From: Pseudacidovorax intermedius
GTDB lineage: Bacteria; Pseudomonadota; Gammaproteobacteria; Burkholderiales; Burkholderiaceae_C
Length of the DNA stretch: 64,000 bases
Assembly: GCF_003350475.1 (NCBI RefSeq)
Contig: NZ_QQAV01000001.1
Coordinates: 612,836 to 676,835 of the forward strand
Direction: 5' to 3'
Part shown: positions 41,633 to 48,440 of the stretch, piece after piece
How positions within the stretch are numbered: the first letter of the stretch is position 1
Layout of the letters: the number at the start of each line of letters is the position of its first letter
The notes under the pieces: generated by a model
What the model was told of the DNA's origin: nothing
The model's database searches: none
Seen by the model: only the letters and a program-made list of their open reading frames with translations
Translations under genes and position numbers: made by a program

Positions 41633-42263
41633 AGACGGCCGTCGCGGCGCGCAGGTTGGGCAACCAGCGCACCTCGCGGCCGTGCTGCACGCCGAACGCA
41701 TCCAGCACGCGCAGGCGGTTCTTGCGCGCCAGGGCGTCGAAGTCGCGGAAGGTGCCCACGCGGATGTTGGGCGTGTCGTACCACTGGTAGGGCAGCCGCC
41801 GCGTCACCGGCATGCGGCCCTGCAGGATGCTCAGGCGGTTGGGCCAGTGCGCGAAGTTGGGAAAGGCGACGATGCCGATGCGACCCACGCGCGCCGTCTC
41901 GCGCAGCATGATCTCGGCATTGCGCAGGTGCTGCAGCGTGTCGATCTGCAGCACCACGTCGAAGCTGGCGTCCTCGAACATCGACAGGCCCTCGTCGAGG
42001 TTCAGCTGGATCACGTCGACGCCGCGGCGCACGCCTTGCAGCACGTTGCCGTCGGCGATCTCCACTCCGTAGCCGGTGCAGCCGCGCTCGCGCTGCAGGC
42101 GCTCGAGCAGCGCGCCGTCGCCGCAGCCCAGGTCGAGCACGCGCGCGCCCTCGGGCACGAGGCGGACGATGCGGTCGTTGATGTCGTGGGTCGTGCGCAA
42201 GGGCGTGCCTTCGGCGTCGCCTGCGGTGCGCAACCCCTTGGGAGCGGCAGGGCGGGTGGTCAT
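41613..42263 (-). CDS. metW: Methionine biosynthesis protein MetW
   Basis: A 216-residue class I SAM-dependent methyltransferase-fold protein. [22 protein letters not shown] is the SAM-binding motif I and [29 protein letters not shown] motif II; the C-terminal [21 protein letters not shown] is the MetW signature. MetW is always found with MetX in betaproteobacteria and is needed for full homoserine acyltransferase activity in species that have been tested. Its ATG overlaps the metX stop (ATGA). Confidence 0.96.
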   Translation of the reverse strand: MTTRPAAPKGLRTAGDAEGTPLRTTHDINDRIVRLVPEGARVLDLGCGDGALLERLQRERGCTGYGVEIADGNVLQGVRRGVDVIQLNLDEGLSMFEDASFDVVLQIDTLQHLRNAEIMLRETARVGRIGIVAFPNFAHWPNRLSILQGRMPVTRRLPYQWYDTPNIRVGTFRDFDALARKNRLRVLDAFGVQHGREVRWLPNLRAATAVFKFERD

Positions 42264-43387
42264 TGCAGCTCCTTCGCGATGCCGTCGAACCAGGCGCGCA
42301 CGACCCCCAGGTAGCGGGTGTCGTCCAGCAGGAAGGCGTCGTGGCCGTGCGGCGCGTCGATCTCGGCGTAGCTGACGCTGCGGCGGTTGTCGAGCAGTGC
42401 CTTGACGATCTCGCGGCTGCGCGCCGGCGAGAAGCGCCAGTCGGTGGTGAAGCTCACGAGCAGGAACTTGGCCATGGCCCGCTCGAACGCCGCGCGCAGG
42501 CTGCCGCCGTAGGCCGCGGCCGGGTCGAAGTAGTCGAGCGCACGCGTGATCAGCAGGTAGGTGTTGGCGTCGAAGTACTCGCTGAACTTGTCGCCCTGGT
42601 GGCGCAGGTAGCTCTCGATCTGGAACTCCACGTCGTGCGTGGTGTAGCGCACCTGCATGCCCTCGCGCAGTTGGCGGCCGAACTTGGCGTTCATCACGTC
42701 GTCGCTGAGGTAGGTGATGTGGCCGATCATCCGGGCGATGGTCAGCCCTCGCTTGGGCACCACGCCGTAGTCGTAGAAGTGGCCGCCGTGGAAGTCGGGG
42801 TCGGTCACGATGGCACGGCGCGCCACCTCGTTGAAGGCGATGTTCTCGGCGTTGAGGTTGGGCGCGCTGGCGATCACCGCGGCGTGGCGCACACGCTCGG
42901 GGTACTGCAGCGTCCACGACAGCGCCTGCATGCCGCCCAGGCTGCCGCCCATCACGGCGGCGAGGGTGTCGATGCCCAGCGCATCGAGCAGGCGGGCCTG
43001 GGCATCCACCCAGTCCTCCACCGTCACCACCGGAAAGTCCGCGCCCCACGGCCGCCCCGTCGCCGGATTGGTGTGCATCGGCCCGGTCGAGCCGAAGCAG
43101 GAGCCCAGGTTGTTGATGCCGATGACGAAGAAGCGGTCGGTGTCCACCGACTTGCCGGGGCCGATCATGTTGTCCCACCAACCCTGCGACTTCGGCTGGC
43201 CGGCGTACTGGCCGGCCACGTGGTGCGAGGCATTGAGCGCATGGCAGACCAGCACGGCATTGCTGCGGTCGGCATTGAGCGTGCCGTAGGTCTCGTAGGC
43301 CAACGCGTAGTCGCCGATGGCGCTGCCGCTGCGCAGCGGCAGCGGCGTCGCGAAGGACATGGACTGGGGTGTGACGTCGAAGGACAT
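42260..43387 (-). CDS. metX: Homoserine O-acyltransferase MetX
   Basis: A 375-residue alpha/beta-hydrolase-fold enzyme that acylates homoserine in the first committed step of methionine synthesis; acyl donor (acetyl- or succinyl-CoA) cannot be assigned from sequence by eye. The nucleophile elbow is [11 protein letters not shown] and the catalytic His lies in [12 protein letters not shown]. The start at 43387 is preceded by a terminator U-tract with no Shine-Dalgarno; an in-frame ATG at 43360 ([11 protein letters not shown]) is an alternative. Controlled by the SAM-II riboswitch immediately upstream and co-transcribed with metW. Confidence 0.96.
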   Translation of the reverse strand: MSFDVTPQSMSFATPLPLRSGSAIGDYALAYETYGTLNADRSNAVLVCHALNASHHVAGQYAGQPKSQGWWDNMIGPGKSVDTDRFFVIGINNLGSCFGSTGPMHTNPATGRPWGADFPVVTVEDWVDAQARLLDALGIDTLAAVMGGSLGGMQALSWTLQYPERVRHAAVIASAPNLNAENIAFNEVARRAIVTDPDFHGGHFYDYGVVPKRGLTIARMIGHITYLSDDVMNAKFGRQLREGMQVRYTTHDVEFQIESYLRHQGDKFSEYFDANTYLLITRALDYFDPAAAYGGSLRAAFERAMAKFLLVSFTTDWRFSPARSREIVKALLDNRRSVSYAEIDAPHGHDAFLLDDTRYLGVVRAWFDGIAKELQ

Positions 43388-43392
43388 GGGAG

Positions 43393-43431
43393 CAAAAAGA
43401 AAACCCGGCCTCGCCAAAAACGAGCCGGGTT
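43393..43431 (-). terminator. Intrinsic terminator between SAM-II aptamer and metX
   Basis: On the minus strand AACCCGGC-TCG pairs with CGA-GGCCGGGTT (one bulge) around a T-rich loop and is followed by TTTTCTTTTT. It lies directly after the aptamer and only about 6 nt ahead of the metX ATG, so it is the probable expression platform for transcription attenuation. Confidence 0.8.
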
Positions 43432-43439
43432 GCGGGCAT

Positions 43440-43492
43440 CCGTCTTTAGCTGCATTTATCAAGCGCCCGCAAGCTGGAGCAAATCGGCGCTG
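43440..43492 (-). promoter_or_regulatory. SAM-II riboswitch of metXW
   Basis: On the minus strand the leader reads AGCGCC-GATTT...GGCGCT-T followed by GATAAATGCAGCTAAA. The P1 stem AGCGCC/GGCGCT, the conserved UGAUAAAUG and the AGCUAAA-x3-GG end are the diagnostic parts of the compact SAM-II pseudoknot, known mainly upstream of metX/metA-type genes in alphaproteobacteria and some betaproteobacteria. High S-adenosylmethionine should switch off metXW. Confidence 0.9.
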
Positions 43493-43497
43493 TGGAA

Positions 43498-43503
43498 AGT
43501 ATA
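43498..43503 (-). promoter_or_regulatory. Putative -10 element of the metXW promoter
   Basis: TATACT on the minus strand lies 6-7 bp before the first base of the SAM-II aptamer, so the transcript would begin almost at the aptamer. No good -35 is seen; that position is taken by a perfect GC-rich hairpin (43504-43530: GCCGGGCGGCG / CGCCGCCCGGC), which may end the upstream UPF0016 transcript. Confidence 0.5.
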
Positions 43504-43542
43504 GGCCGGGCGGCGCCGTCGCCGCCCGGCGAGGGACATGCC

Positions 43543-44115
43543 TCAGGCGCCCCAGCCGATGAGCGCGGCCACGCCCAGCACCAGAAAGATGACGGCCGAG
43601 ATGCTGTGCACGAGCTTGATCGGCACCTTGCGCACGATGCGCTCGCCCAGCCACACCACCGGCGCATTGGCCAGCATCATGCCCAGCGTGGTGCCGATCA
43701 CCACCCACAGGTAGTCGTGCGTGAAGCGGGCCGCGAGCATGACGGTGGCGATCTGCGTCTTGTCGCCCATCTCCGCCAGGAAGAAGGCCACCAGCGTGGT
43801 GCCGAAGACGCCGAACTTGGAGGCGCTGCGCGGCGCCTCGTCCTCGTCGAGCTTGTCGGGAATCAGCATCCAGACGGCCATCGCGATGAAGGACAGGCCC
43901 AGTATCCAGCGCAGGACCGTGGGCCCGAGAAAGCTGGTCACCCAGGCGCCGACGGCACCCGCCAGTGCATGGTTGACGACCGTGGCCGCAAAGATGCCCA
44001 GCACGATGGGCCAGGGCTTGCGGAAACGCGCCGCAAGGACGAGGGAAAGGAGTTGGGTCTTGTCACCCATTTCAGCCAGCGCGACGATGCCGGTGGCTAC
44101 CAGAAAGGCTTCCAT
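43543..44115 (-). CDS. UPF0016/TMEM165-GDT1 family transporter (putative Mn2+ exporter)
   Basis: A 190-residue membrane protein with two copies of the family motif E-x-G-D-K-T/[22 protein letters not shown] and [21 protein letters not shown], each starting a three-helix half. These motifs form the cation-binding site in TMEM165, Gdt1 and the bacterial MneA group. A yybP-ykoY (manganese-sensing) riboswitch precedes it, which supports manganese export as its job. The ATG at 44115 gives the canonical N-terminus [20 protein letters not shown]. Confidence 0.92.
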   Translation of the reverse strand: MEAFLVATGIVALAEMGDKTQLLSLVLAARFRKPWPIVLGIFAATVVNHALAGAVGAWVTSFLGPTVLRWILGLSFIAMAVWMLIPDKLDEDEAPRSASKFGVFGTTLVAFFLAEMGDKTQIATVMLAARFTHDYLWVVIGTTLGMMLANAPVVWLGERIVRKVPIKLVHSISAVIFLVLGVAALIGWGA

Positions 44116-44150
44116 AGAGATGTGGGGTTCCTCGGCCGAAGGACGCAATC

Positions 44151-44193
44151 GACCACGCAGCGCCTTCGGCCTTGTTCCCGAAGCTGCGTGGTC
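44151..44193 (-). promoter_or_regulatory. Expression-platform hairpin of the yybP-ykoY riboswitch
   Basis: GACCACGCAGC (44151-44161) and GCTGCGTGGTC (44183-44193) form a perfect 11-bp stem enclosing a second CTTCGG/CCGAAG stem. It directly follows the aptamer and precedes the ORF by about 35 nt. It lacks a U-tract, so control could be by alternative pairing with the aptamer end or by Rho/translation, rather than simple intrinsic termination. Confidence 0.6.
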
Positions 44194-44194
44194 A

Positions 44195-44316
44195 ATGGTC
44201 TCGCCAGGTCTTCACTGCATGCGCCATGTTCCGCGTGGGGCGCGGTACAAGTCTGTTGACGCATGCCCTTCTCGCACTCGGAAGGCGGCTACTCCCCAAA
44301 GACGGGGCGGATTCTA
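44195..44316 (-). promoter_or_regulatory. yybP-ykoY manganese riboswitch
   Basis: On the minus strand the leader starts CCCCGTCTTTGGGGAGTAGCC (the hallmark GGGGAGUAG loop is the complement of 44287-44300), contains GTCAACA-type sequence in the middle and ends with GGCGAGACC (complement of 44197-44205), the second conserved loop that docks on the first to bind Mn2+. A TAGAAT -10 box (complement of 44311-44316) starts transcription just ahead of the aptamer. The downstream gene is a Mn-exporter-family protein, the typical target. Confidence 0.88.
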
Positions 44317-44696
44317 GCGGCCCTTGCCGCGCTGCAGCATGACGTTATTGGTGCGGGTGCAGGACGCCCGCCGCGGTTGGCGTCAGAAAAAGGAGGCGCA
44401 ACCACGCCCGATTAACTCGATGATCTCTTCCGATTACTTAGGAAACCTGTGTTTTCACCGGGCCATCGATGTCAGTGTGCGCAAGCTTCGTAGACTCACG
44501 GAGGTTGTTGCAATTCAAGGGAAATTCCTGCCCCCCTCCCAAATAAATCACCCATAATGGGTGGACCTTCGGCCCGGAAAGCCGCAGGCCATTGGGTGAT
44601 CGGTCAGTTTCGTCAGCCCCGCAGGCCAACATGCTGCGGGTCTTGCGCCCGGGACTCCATCGCTGCTTTTCTTTGTGTTTTACAGGAGTCCCATTC
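44317..44696 (+). promoter_or_regulatory. Divergent promoter region and long leader of the RRM gene
   Basis: This 380-bp stretch without a convincing ORF holds the upstream part of the yybP-ykoY promoter (minus strand) and the promoter and leader of the RRM gene (plus strand). It includes an AT-richer patch AAATAAATCACCCATAATGG near 44541-44560, which could be a -10 region, followed by ~135 nt of potentially structured leader with CCATTGGGTGATCGG and GCCCGGGAC segments, and an AGGAG 10 nt before the ATG. A long leader would suit cold-shock-type translational control; this is inference. Confidence 0.4.
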
Positions 44697-45206
44697 ATGG
44701 GCAACAAACTCTACGTCGGCAACCTGCCCTATTCGGTGCGCGACGGTGATCTCGAACAGGCTTTCGGCCAGTTCGGCGCAGTGACCAGCGCCAAGGTCAT
44801 GATGGAGCGCGAAACCGGCCGTTCCAAAGGCTTTGGTTTCGTGGAAATGGGCAGCGACGCCGAGGCGCAGGCTGCCATTCAGGGCATGAACGGCCAGCCG
44901 CTGGGCGGCCGCAGTGTCGTGGTCAACGAGGCGCGCCCCATGGAGCCGCGTCCGCCCCGTAGCGGTGGCGGCGGCTACGGTGGTGGTGGCGGTGGTTACG
45001 GCGGTGGCGGTGGCTACGGTGGTGGTGGCGGTGGTTACGGCGGCGGCGGTGGTGGCCGCAGCGGTGGCGGCGGCTACGGCGGCCGCGGCGGCGGCGGTGG
45101 CGGCGGCAACGACGGCAGCTTCCGCAGCCCCTACGGCACCGGCCCGCGCGGCGGTGGCGGTGGCGGCGGTGGTCGCGGCGGCGGTGGCGGCGGCAACAAC
45201 TACTGA
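44697..45206 (+). CDS. RRM-domain RNA-binding protein, Gly-rich (cold-inducible type)
   Basis: A 169-residue protein. Residues 3-80 form one RNA recognition motif with RNP2 KLYVGNLPY and RNP1 RSKGFGFVEM. The remainder is almost entirely Gly with interspersed Tyr, Arg and Ser (GGYGGGGGGYGG repeats), like plant and cyanobacterial cold-inducible glycine-rich RNA-binding proteins. It probably acts as an RNA chaperone. Followed by two hairpins, the second an intrinsic terminator. Confidence 0.93.
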   Translation: MGNKLYVGNLPYSVRDGDLEQAFGQFGAVTSAKVMMERETGRSKGFGFVEMGSDAEAQAAIQGMNGQPLGGRSVVVNEARPMEPRPPRSGGGGYGGGGGGYGGGGGYGGGGGGYGGGGGGRSGGGGYGGRGGGGGGGNDGSFRSPYGTGPRGGGGGGGGRGGGGGGNNY

Positions 45207-45245
45207 TCGCACACGTTGTCGTTCCGCTTTGCGGAACGACTCAAC

Positions 45246-45270
45246 GAAAGGCTCCCTCGGGAGCCTTTTT
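45246..45270 (+). terminator. Intrinsic terminator after the RRM gene
   Basis: AAAGGCTCCC-tc-GGGAGCCTTTTT: a 7-bp GC-rich stem followed by five T. A second perfect hairpin CGTTCCGC-ttt-GCGGAACG lies at 45219-45237, just before it. Confidence 0.85.
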
Positions 45271-45349
45271 CATGCACGCCTGCTTGGCGTTCCTGCCGCA
45301 GCCTCAGCACGCCAGTCCATCCAGCAGACAGGCTGCGACGCCGCGGCGC

Positions 45350-46153
45350 TCAGCGAGGCGTGTCGGCTTCGTCCCGGCGGCGCTTTCGGCCGCGGCCTTG
45401 CACCGCCCTGTCATAGATGGCGTTGGGCAGCACCCTCATCAGTTTGGCGACGACCCCCATCTGCCAGGGAATGACGCGGTAGCTGATCCCGGCCTCGATG
45501 GTGCGGAAGGCCCGGTCGGCAAAGACCTCCGCGGAGATGAGGAAGGGCATGCCATAGCGATTGCCCCGGGTGAGCGGCGTGTCCACATAGCCCGGACAGA
45601 CCGTCACCACACGGACGCCGCTGCCACGCAACTCGGTGCGCACGCTTTCGCAATACGCCACGACCGCCGCCTTGCTGGCGCAGTAGGCGCCGTGCCCCGG
45701 CAGCCCCCGAATCGCGGCCACGCTGCCGATGCCCACCAGCCGCCCGCTCCCCCGGCGCACCATCGCGGCGATGAAGGGATGGAAGGTGGCGGCCAGGCCC
45801 ACGTTGTTGAGCGCGAAGGTCTCGGCCATCACGTCCAGATCGGCACGCTCGGCCGTGTCCATGCCGACGCTGATGCCCGCATTGGCAATGACCACCTCGG
45901 GCAGACCCTGCGCAGCCAGGCAGGCCTCACCCGCCGCGACGATGCTGTCGACCGAAGCCACATCGGCGCCGTAGATGCCGCAACGATCCGGCCCCAGACC
46001 CCGAGACGCCGCCCACTCCTGCATCTGCGCCGTGCGCCGCGCCACGAGCGCCAGCCGCCAGCCCGCCTGGGCATAGCGGGCCGCCAGCGCCTGCCCGATA
46101 CCGCTGGACGCGCCAGTGATGAAGACCAGGGGGGCAAGGGCAGGGGCGGACAT
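45350..46153 (-). CDS. Short-chain dehydrogenase/reductase (SDR)
   Basis: A 267-residue NAD(P)-dependent oxidoreductase. TGASSGIGQALA is the cofactor-binding glycine motif, NAGISV the structural motif, and IGSVAAIRGLPGHGAYCASKAAVV supplies the catalytic Ser, Tyr and Lys. The C-terminal AEVFADRAFRTIEAGISYRVIPWQMGVVAKLMRVLPNAIYDRAVQG is common in SDR proteins found next to LPS export genes. It lies 21 bp after lptC on the same strand. Substrate unknown. Confidence 0.9.
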   Translation of the reverse strand: MSAPALAPLVFITGASSGIGQALAARYAQAGWRLALVARRTAQMQEWAASRGLGPDRCGIYGADVASVDSIVAAGEACLAAQGLPEVVIANAGISVGMDTAERADLDVMAETFALNNVGLAATFHPFIAAMVRRGSGRLVGIGSVAAIRGLPGHGAYCASKAAVVAYCESVRTELRGSGVRVVTVCPGYVDTPLTRGNRYGMPFLISAEVFADRAFRTIEAGISYRVIPWQMGVVAKLMRVLPNAIYDRAVQGRGRKRRRDEADTPR

Positions 46154-46174
46154 GGGCGGTTCCTGCAGATACGG

Positions 46175-46810
46175 CTAGCGCCTGCCCGCCGGTGCCGGCG
46201 GCATGATCTGGCCGCGGACGCGCCCCCGCAGATTGGCGATGCCGCTCATGTGGTCGTAGTCCATCGCATCGGCCTTGAACGTGTCGCTGCCCCGGATCAG
46301 CGTGACCGGCAGATGGGAGCGCACCCGGTCCTCGTTGGTGAACACATGCAGGAAGTCGCCCCGGAATTCCAGCCGGGGCGCCGGCTTGCCATCGGGAAGC
46401 TTGCCTTCGTCGCGGATCACCACGGCATTGCCGAAGAGCTGGATCTCGCTGGCATCGCCATTGGAAAGACCGCGGTTGGCCGTGGCCCGCGTGACCAGCC
46501 CCTGGGGCGACACCGAACGCACACGCACGTCGTCGACCTCCATCGTGTCGGTGTCGGGGTAGTGACGACCTTCCCGGCCGCTGATCTCGCTGTGCAGCGA
46601 GCCGTCGGGCAGGAAGCTGCGCACGGTGAAGTTGCGCATGAAGAAGTCCGGGTCGTGCGAGACCGGGGCCGCAGCGTGCGGCTTGATCAGTTCCGGCGCG
46701 TTGCGCACCAGCCAGTAGGTGCCGAGCGCCAGCAGGCCTGTCAGGATGATCGGCAGGTAGAGGCTCAGCCGGTCGAAAGCCAGCCCGAAGACGGAGACGA
46801 CGCGCTTCAT
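46175..46810 (-). CDS. lptC: LPS export ABC transporter periplasmic protein LptC
   Basis: A 211-residue bitopic inner-membrane protein that passes lipopolysaccharide from LptB2FG to LptA. One N-terminal helix (LYLPIILTGLLALGTYWLVRN) is followed by the LptC beta-jellyroll (DFFMRNFTVRSFLPDGSLHSEISGREGRHYPDTDTMEVDDVRVR). Its ATG overlaps the kdsC stop. In many relatives lptA and lptB follow; here an SDR gene follows and then the strand changes. Confidence 0.92.
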   Translation of the reverse strand: MKRVVSVFGLAFDRLSLYLPIILTGLLALGTYWLVRNAPELIKPHAAAPVSHDPDFFMRNFTVRSFLPDGSLHSEISGREGRHYPDTDTMEVDDVRVRSVSPQGLVTRATANRGLSNGDASEIQLFGNAVVIRDEGKLPDGKPAPRLEFRGDFLHVFTNEDRVRSHLPVTLIRGSDTFKADAMDYDHMSGIANLRGRVRGQIMPPAPAGRR

Positions 46811-47385
46811 GCGTCGGGCACCCCGATGGCGGCGTCCAGCAGGCCGGCATATCGCCCGCATGCGCACAGCAGCAGGTCGCAGAACTCGCGGGCCGCGCCC
46901 TCGCCGCCCCGCAGGCGGGTGACATGGCGCACGATGGCCGCCACCTCCGGATGCGCATTGGCCGGTGCGGCCGCGAAGGCCACCCGGCGCAGCACGGGCA
47001 GGTCGGGCCAGTCGTCGCCAATGGCCGCCGCCTGTGCCCAGTCGAGGCCCAGGGCCGCCAGGATCTCGGTGGAGGCGGCGATCTTGTCCATCACCCCGTA
47101 GCGCGCATGCCGCACGCCGAGTGCCTGCAGCCGGGCACGCAGCGGCGCCGAGTCGCGGCCGGTGACCACCACGGGCTCGATGCCGGCCTTGCGCAGCATC
47201 TGCAGCCCGTAGCCGTCGAGCACGCTGAAGCGCTTGAGCGTCTCGCCCGCGTCGGTGAAGTAGATGCCGCCATCGGTCAGCACGCCGTCGACATCGAAGA
47301 AGGCGACGCGCACATCCTGCGCGGCCAGCAGCAGTTCGGGGTCGAAAGTGAGTACGGGTCGGGCGCCCTGCGGTTGCGGCGCCAT
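46807..47385 (-). CDS. kdsC: 3-deoxy-D-manno-octulosonate-8-phosphate phosphatase
   Basis: A 192-residue HAD-superfamily phosphatase of Kdo synthesis. The nucleophile motif is VAFFDVDGVLTDGGIYFTDAGETLKRFSVLDGYGL, then VVTGRDSAPLRARLQALGV and IGDDWPDLPVLRRV, matching the family. Overlaps lptC by 4 bp and touches kdsD by one base. Confidence 0.95.
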   Translation of the reverse strand: MAPQPQGARPVLTFDPELLLAAQDVRVAFFDVDGVLTDGGIYFTDAGETLKRFSVLDGYGLQMLRKAGIEPVVVTGRDSAPLRARLQALGVRHARYGVMDKIAASTEILAALGLDWAQAAAIGDDWPDLPVLRRVAFAAAPANAHPEVAAIVRHVTRLRGGEGAAREFCDLLLCACGRYAGLLDAAIGVPDA

Positions 47386-48371
47386 CAGATGACCTTCGCC
47401 CGCATCAGGTCGGTGGTGTTGAGCGCGCCGGCCAGTCGGCCTTCGGCATCGACGACGAACAGGCGGGTGATGCCATGCTGCTCCATGAGTTCGGCCGCCT
47501 CGACAGCCAGGGCGTCCTGGCGGATGGTGCGCGGGCCGCGGTGCATGACTTCGGTGGCACGGATGCCGCGCAGGTCGGCGCCCGCCTCGATCAGCCGGCG
47601 CAGGTCGCCGTCGGTGAAGATGCCTTCGGCACGGCCCTGGGCATCCATCACCGCCGCGGCGCCGAAGCCCTGCACGCTCATGGCGCGCATGAGCTCGGTG
47701 ATGCCGGCCTGGGGCGAGACCTGCGGCACCGCACTGCCCTGGCGCATGACGTCGGCTACATGGGTGAGCAGCTTTCGCCCCAGCGCACCGCCCGGATGCG
47801 AGCGGGCGAAGTCTTCGGCACCGAAGCCGCGCGCATCGAGCAGCGCGACGGCCAGCGCGTCGCCCAGCGCCATCTGCGCGGTGGTGCTGGCGGTCGGCGC
47901 CAGGTTCAGCGGGCAGGCTTCCTTCTCGACGCCGCTGTCCAGCACCAGGTCGGCATGCCGGGCCAGCGACGAGGTCGCGCCGCCGGTCATGGCAATCAGA
48001 GGCACGCCCTGGCGCTTGAGCACGGGCAGGATCGCGTCGAGTTCATTGCTTTCGCCGCTGTTGGAGATGGCCAGCACCACGTCCGCGGCCGTGACCATGC
48101 CCAGATCGCCATGGCTGGCCTCGGCGGGGTGCACGAACATGGCAGGCGTGCCGGTGGAGGCCAGGGTCGCGGCGATCTTGCGGCCCACATGGCCGCTCTT
48201 GCCCATGCCCATGACCACCACCCGGCCCTGCAGGGCCAGGATCCGCCGGACCGCCTCGACGAAGCTCTGGCCGATGCGTGCCTTGAGGCCCAGCACGGCG
48301 GCGGCCTCGATGTCGAAAGTGGCGCGTGCGCGGGCCAGCAACGCGTCGGGGTCCGGGGCCGGAAAGCTCAT
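47385..48371 (-). CDS. kdsD: Arabinose-5-phosphate isomerase (KdsD/KpsF)
   Basis: Converts ribulose-5-phosphate to arabinose-5-phosphate for Kdo synthesis. The 328-residue protein has an N-terminal SIS domain (VVVMGMGKSGHVGRKIAATLASTGTPAMFVHPAEASHGDLGMV) and two C-terminal CBS domains (VPQVSPQAGITELMRAMS; GITRLFVVDAEGRLAGALNTTDLMRA). First gene of the kdsD-kdsC-lptC unit; divergent from the KefB/C-type antiporter, 69 bp apart. Confidence 0.96.
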   Translation of the reverse strand: MSFPAPDPDALLARARATFDIEAAAVLGLKARIGQSFVEAVRRILALQGRVVVMGMGKSGHVGRKIAATLASTGTPAMFVHPAEASHGDLGMVTAADVVLAISNSGESNELDAILPVLKRQGVPLIAMTGGATSSLARHADLVLDSGVEKEACPLNLAPTASTTAQMALGDALAVALLDARGFGAEDFARSHPGGALGRKLLTHVADVMRQGSAVPQVSPQAGITELMRAMSVQGFGAAAVMDAQGRAEGIFTDGDLRRLIEAGADLRGIRATEVMHRGPRTIRQDALAVEAAELMEQHGITRLFVVDAEGRLAGALNTTDLMRAKVI

Positions 48372-48440
48372 CGGGCGATTTTATCGGCGCGCCTTGCCCC
48401 CGCCCCGGTGCAGTGCATGGCCCTTGCTAGCATCCAGCGG

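Noticed and set aside
44960-45195. Tandem repeat or CRISPR-like array
   Set aside because: The repeats are GGC/GGT Gly codons with Tyr and Arg inside the RRM protein reading frame; there are no spacers and the unit is not regular.
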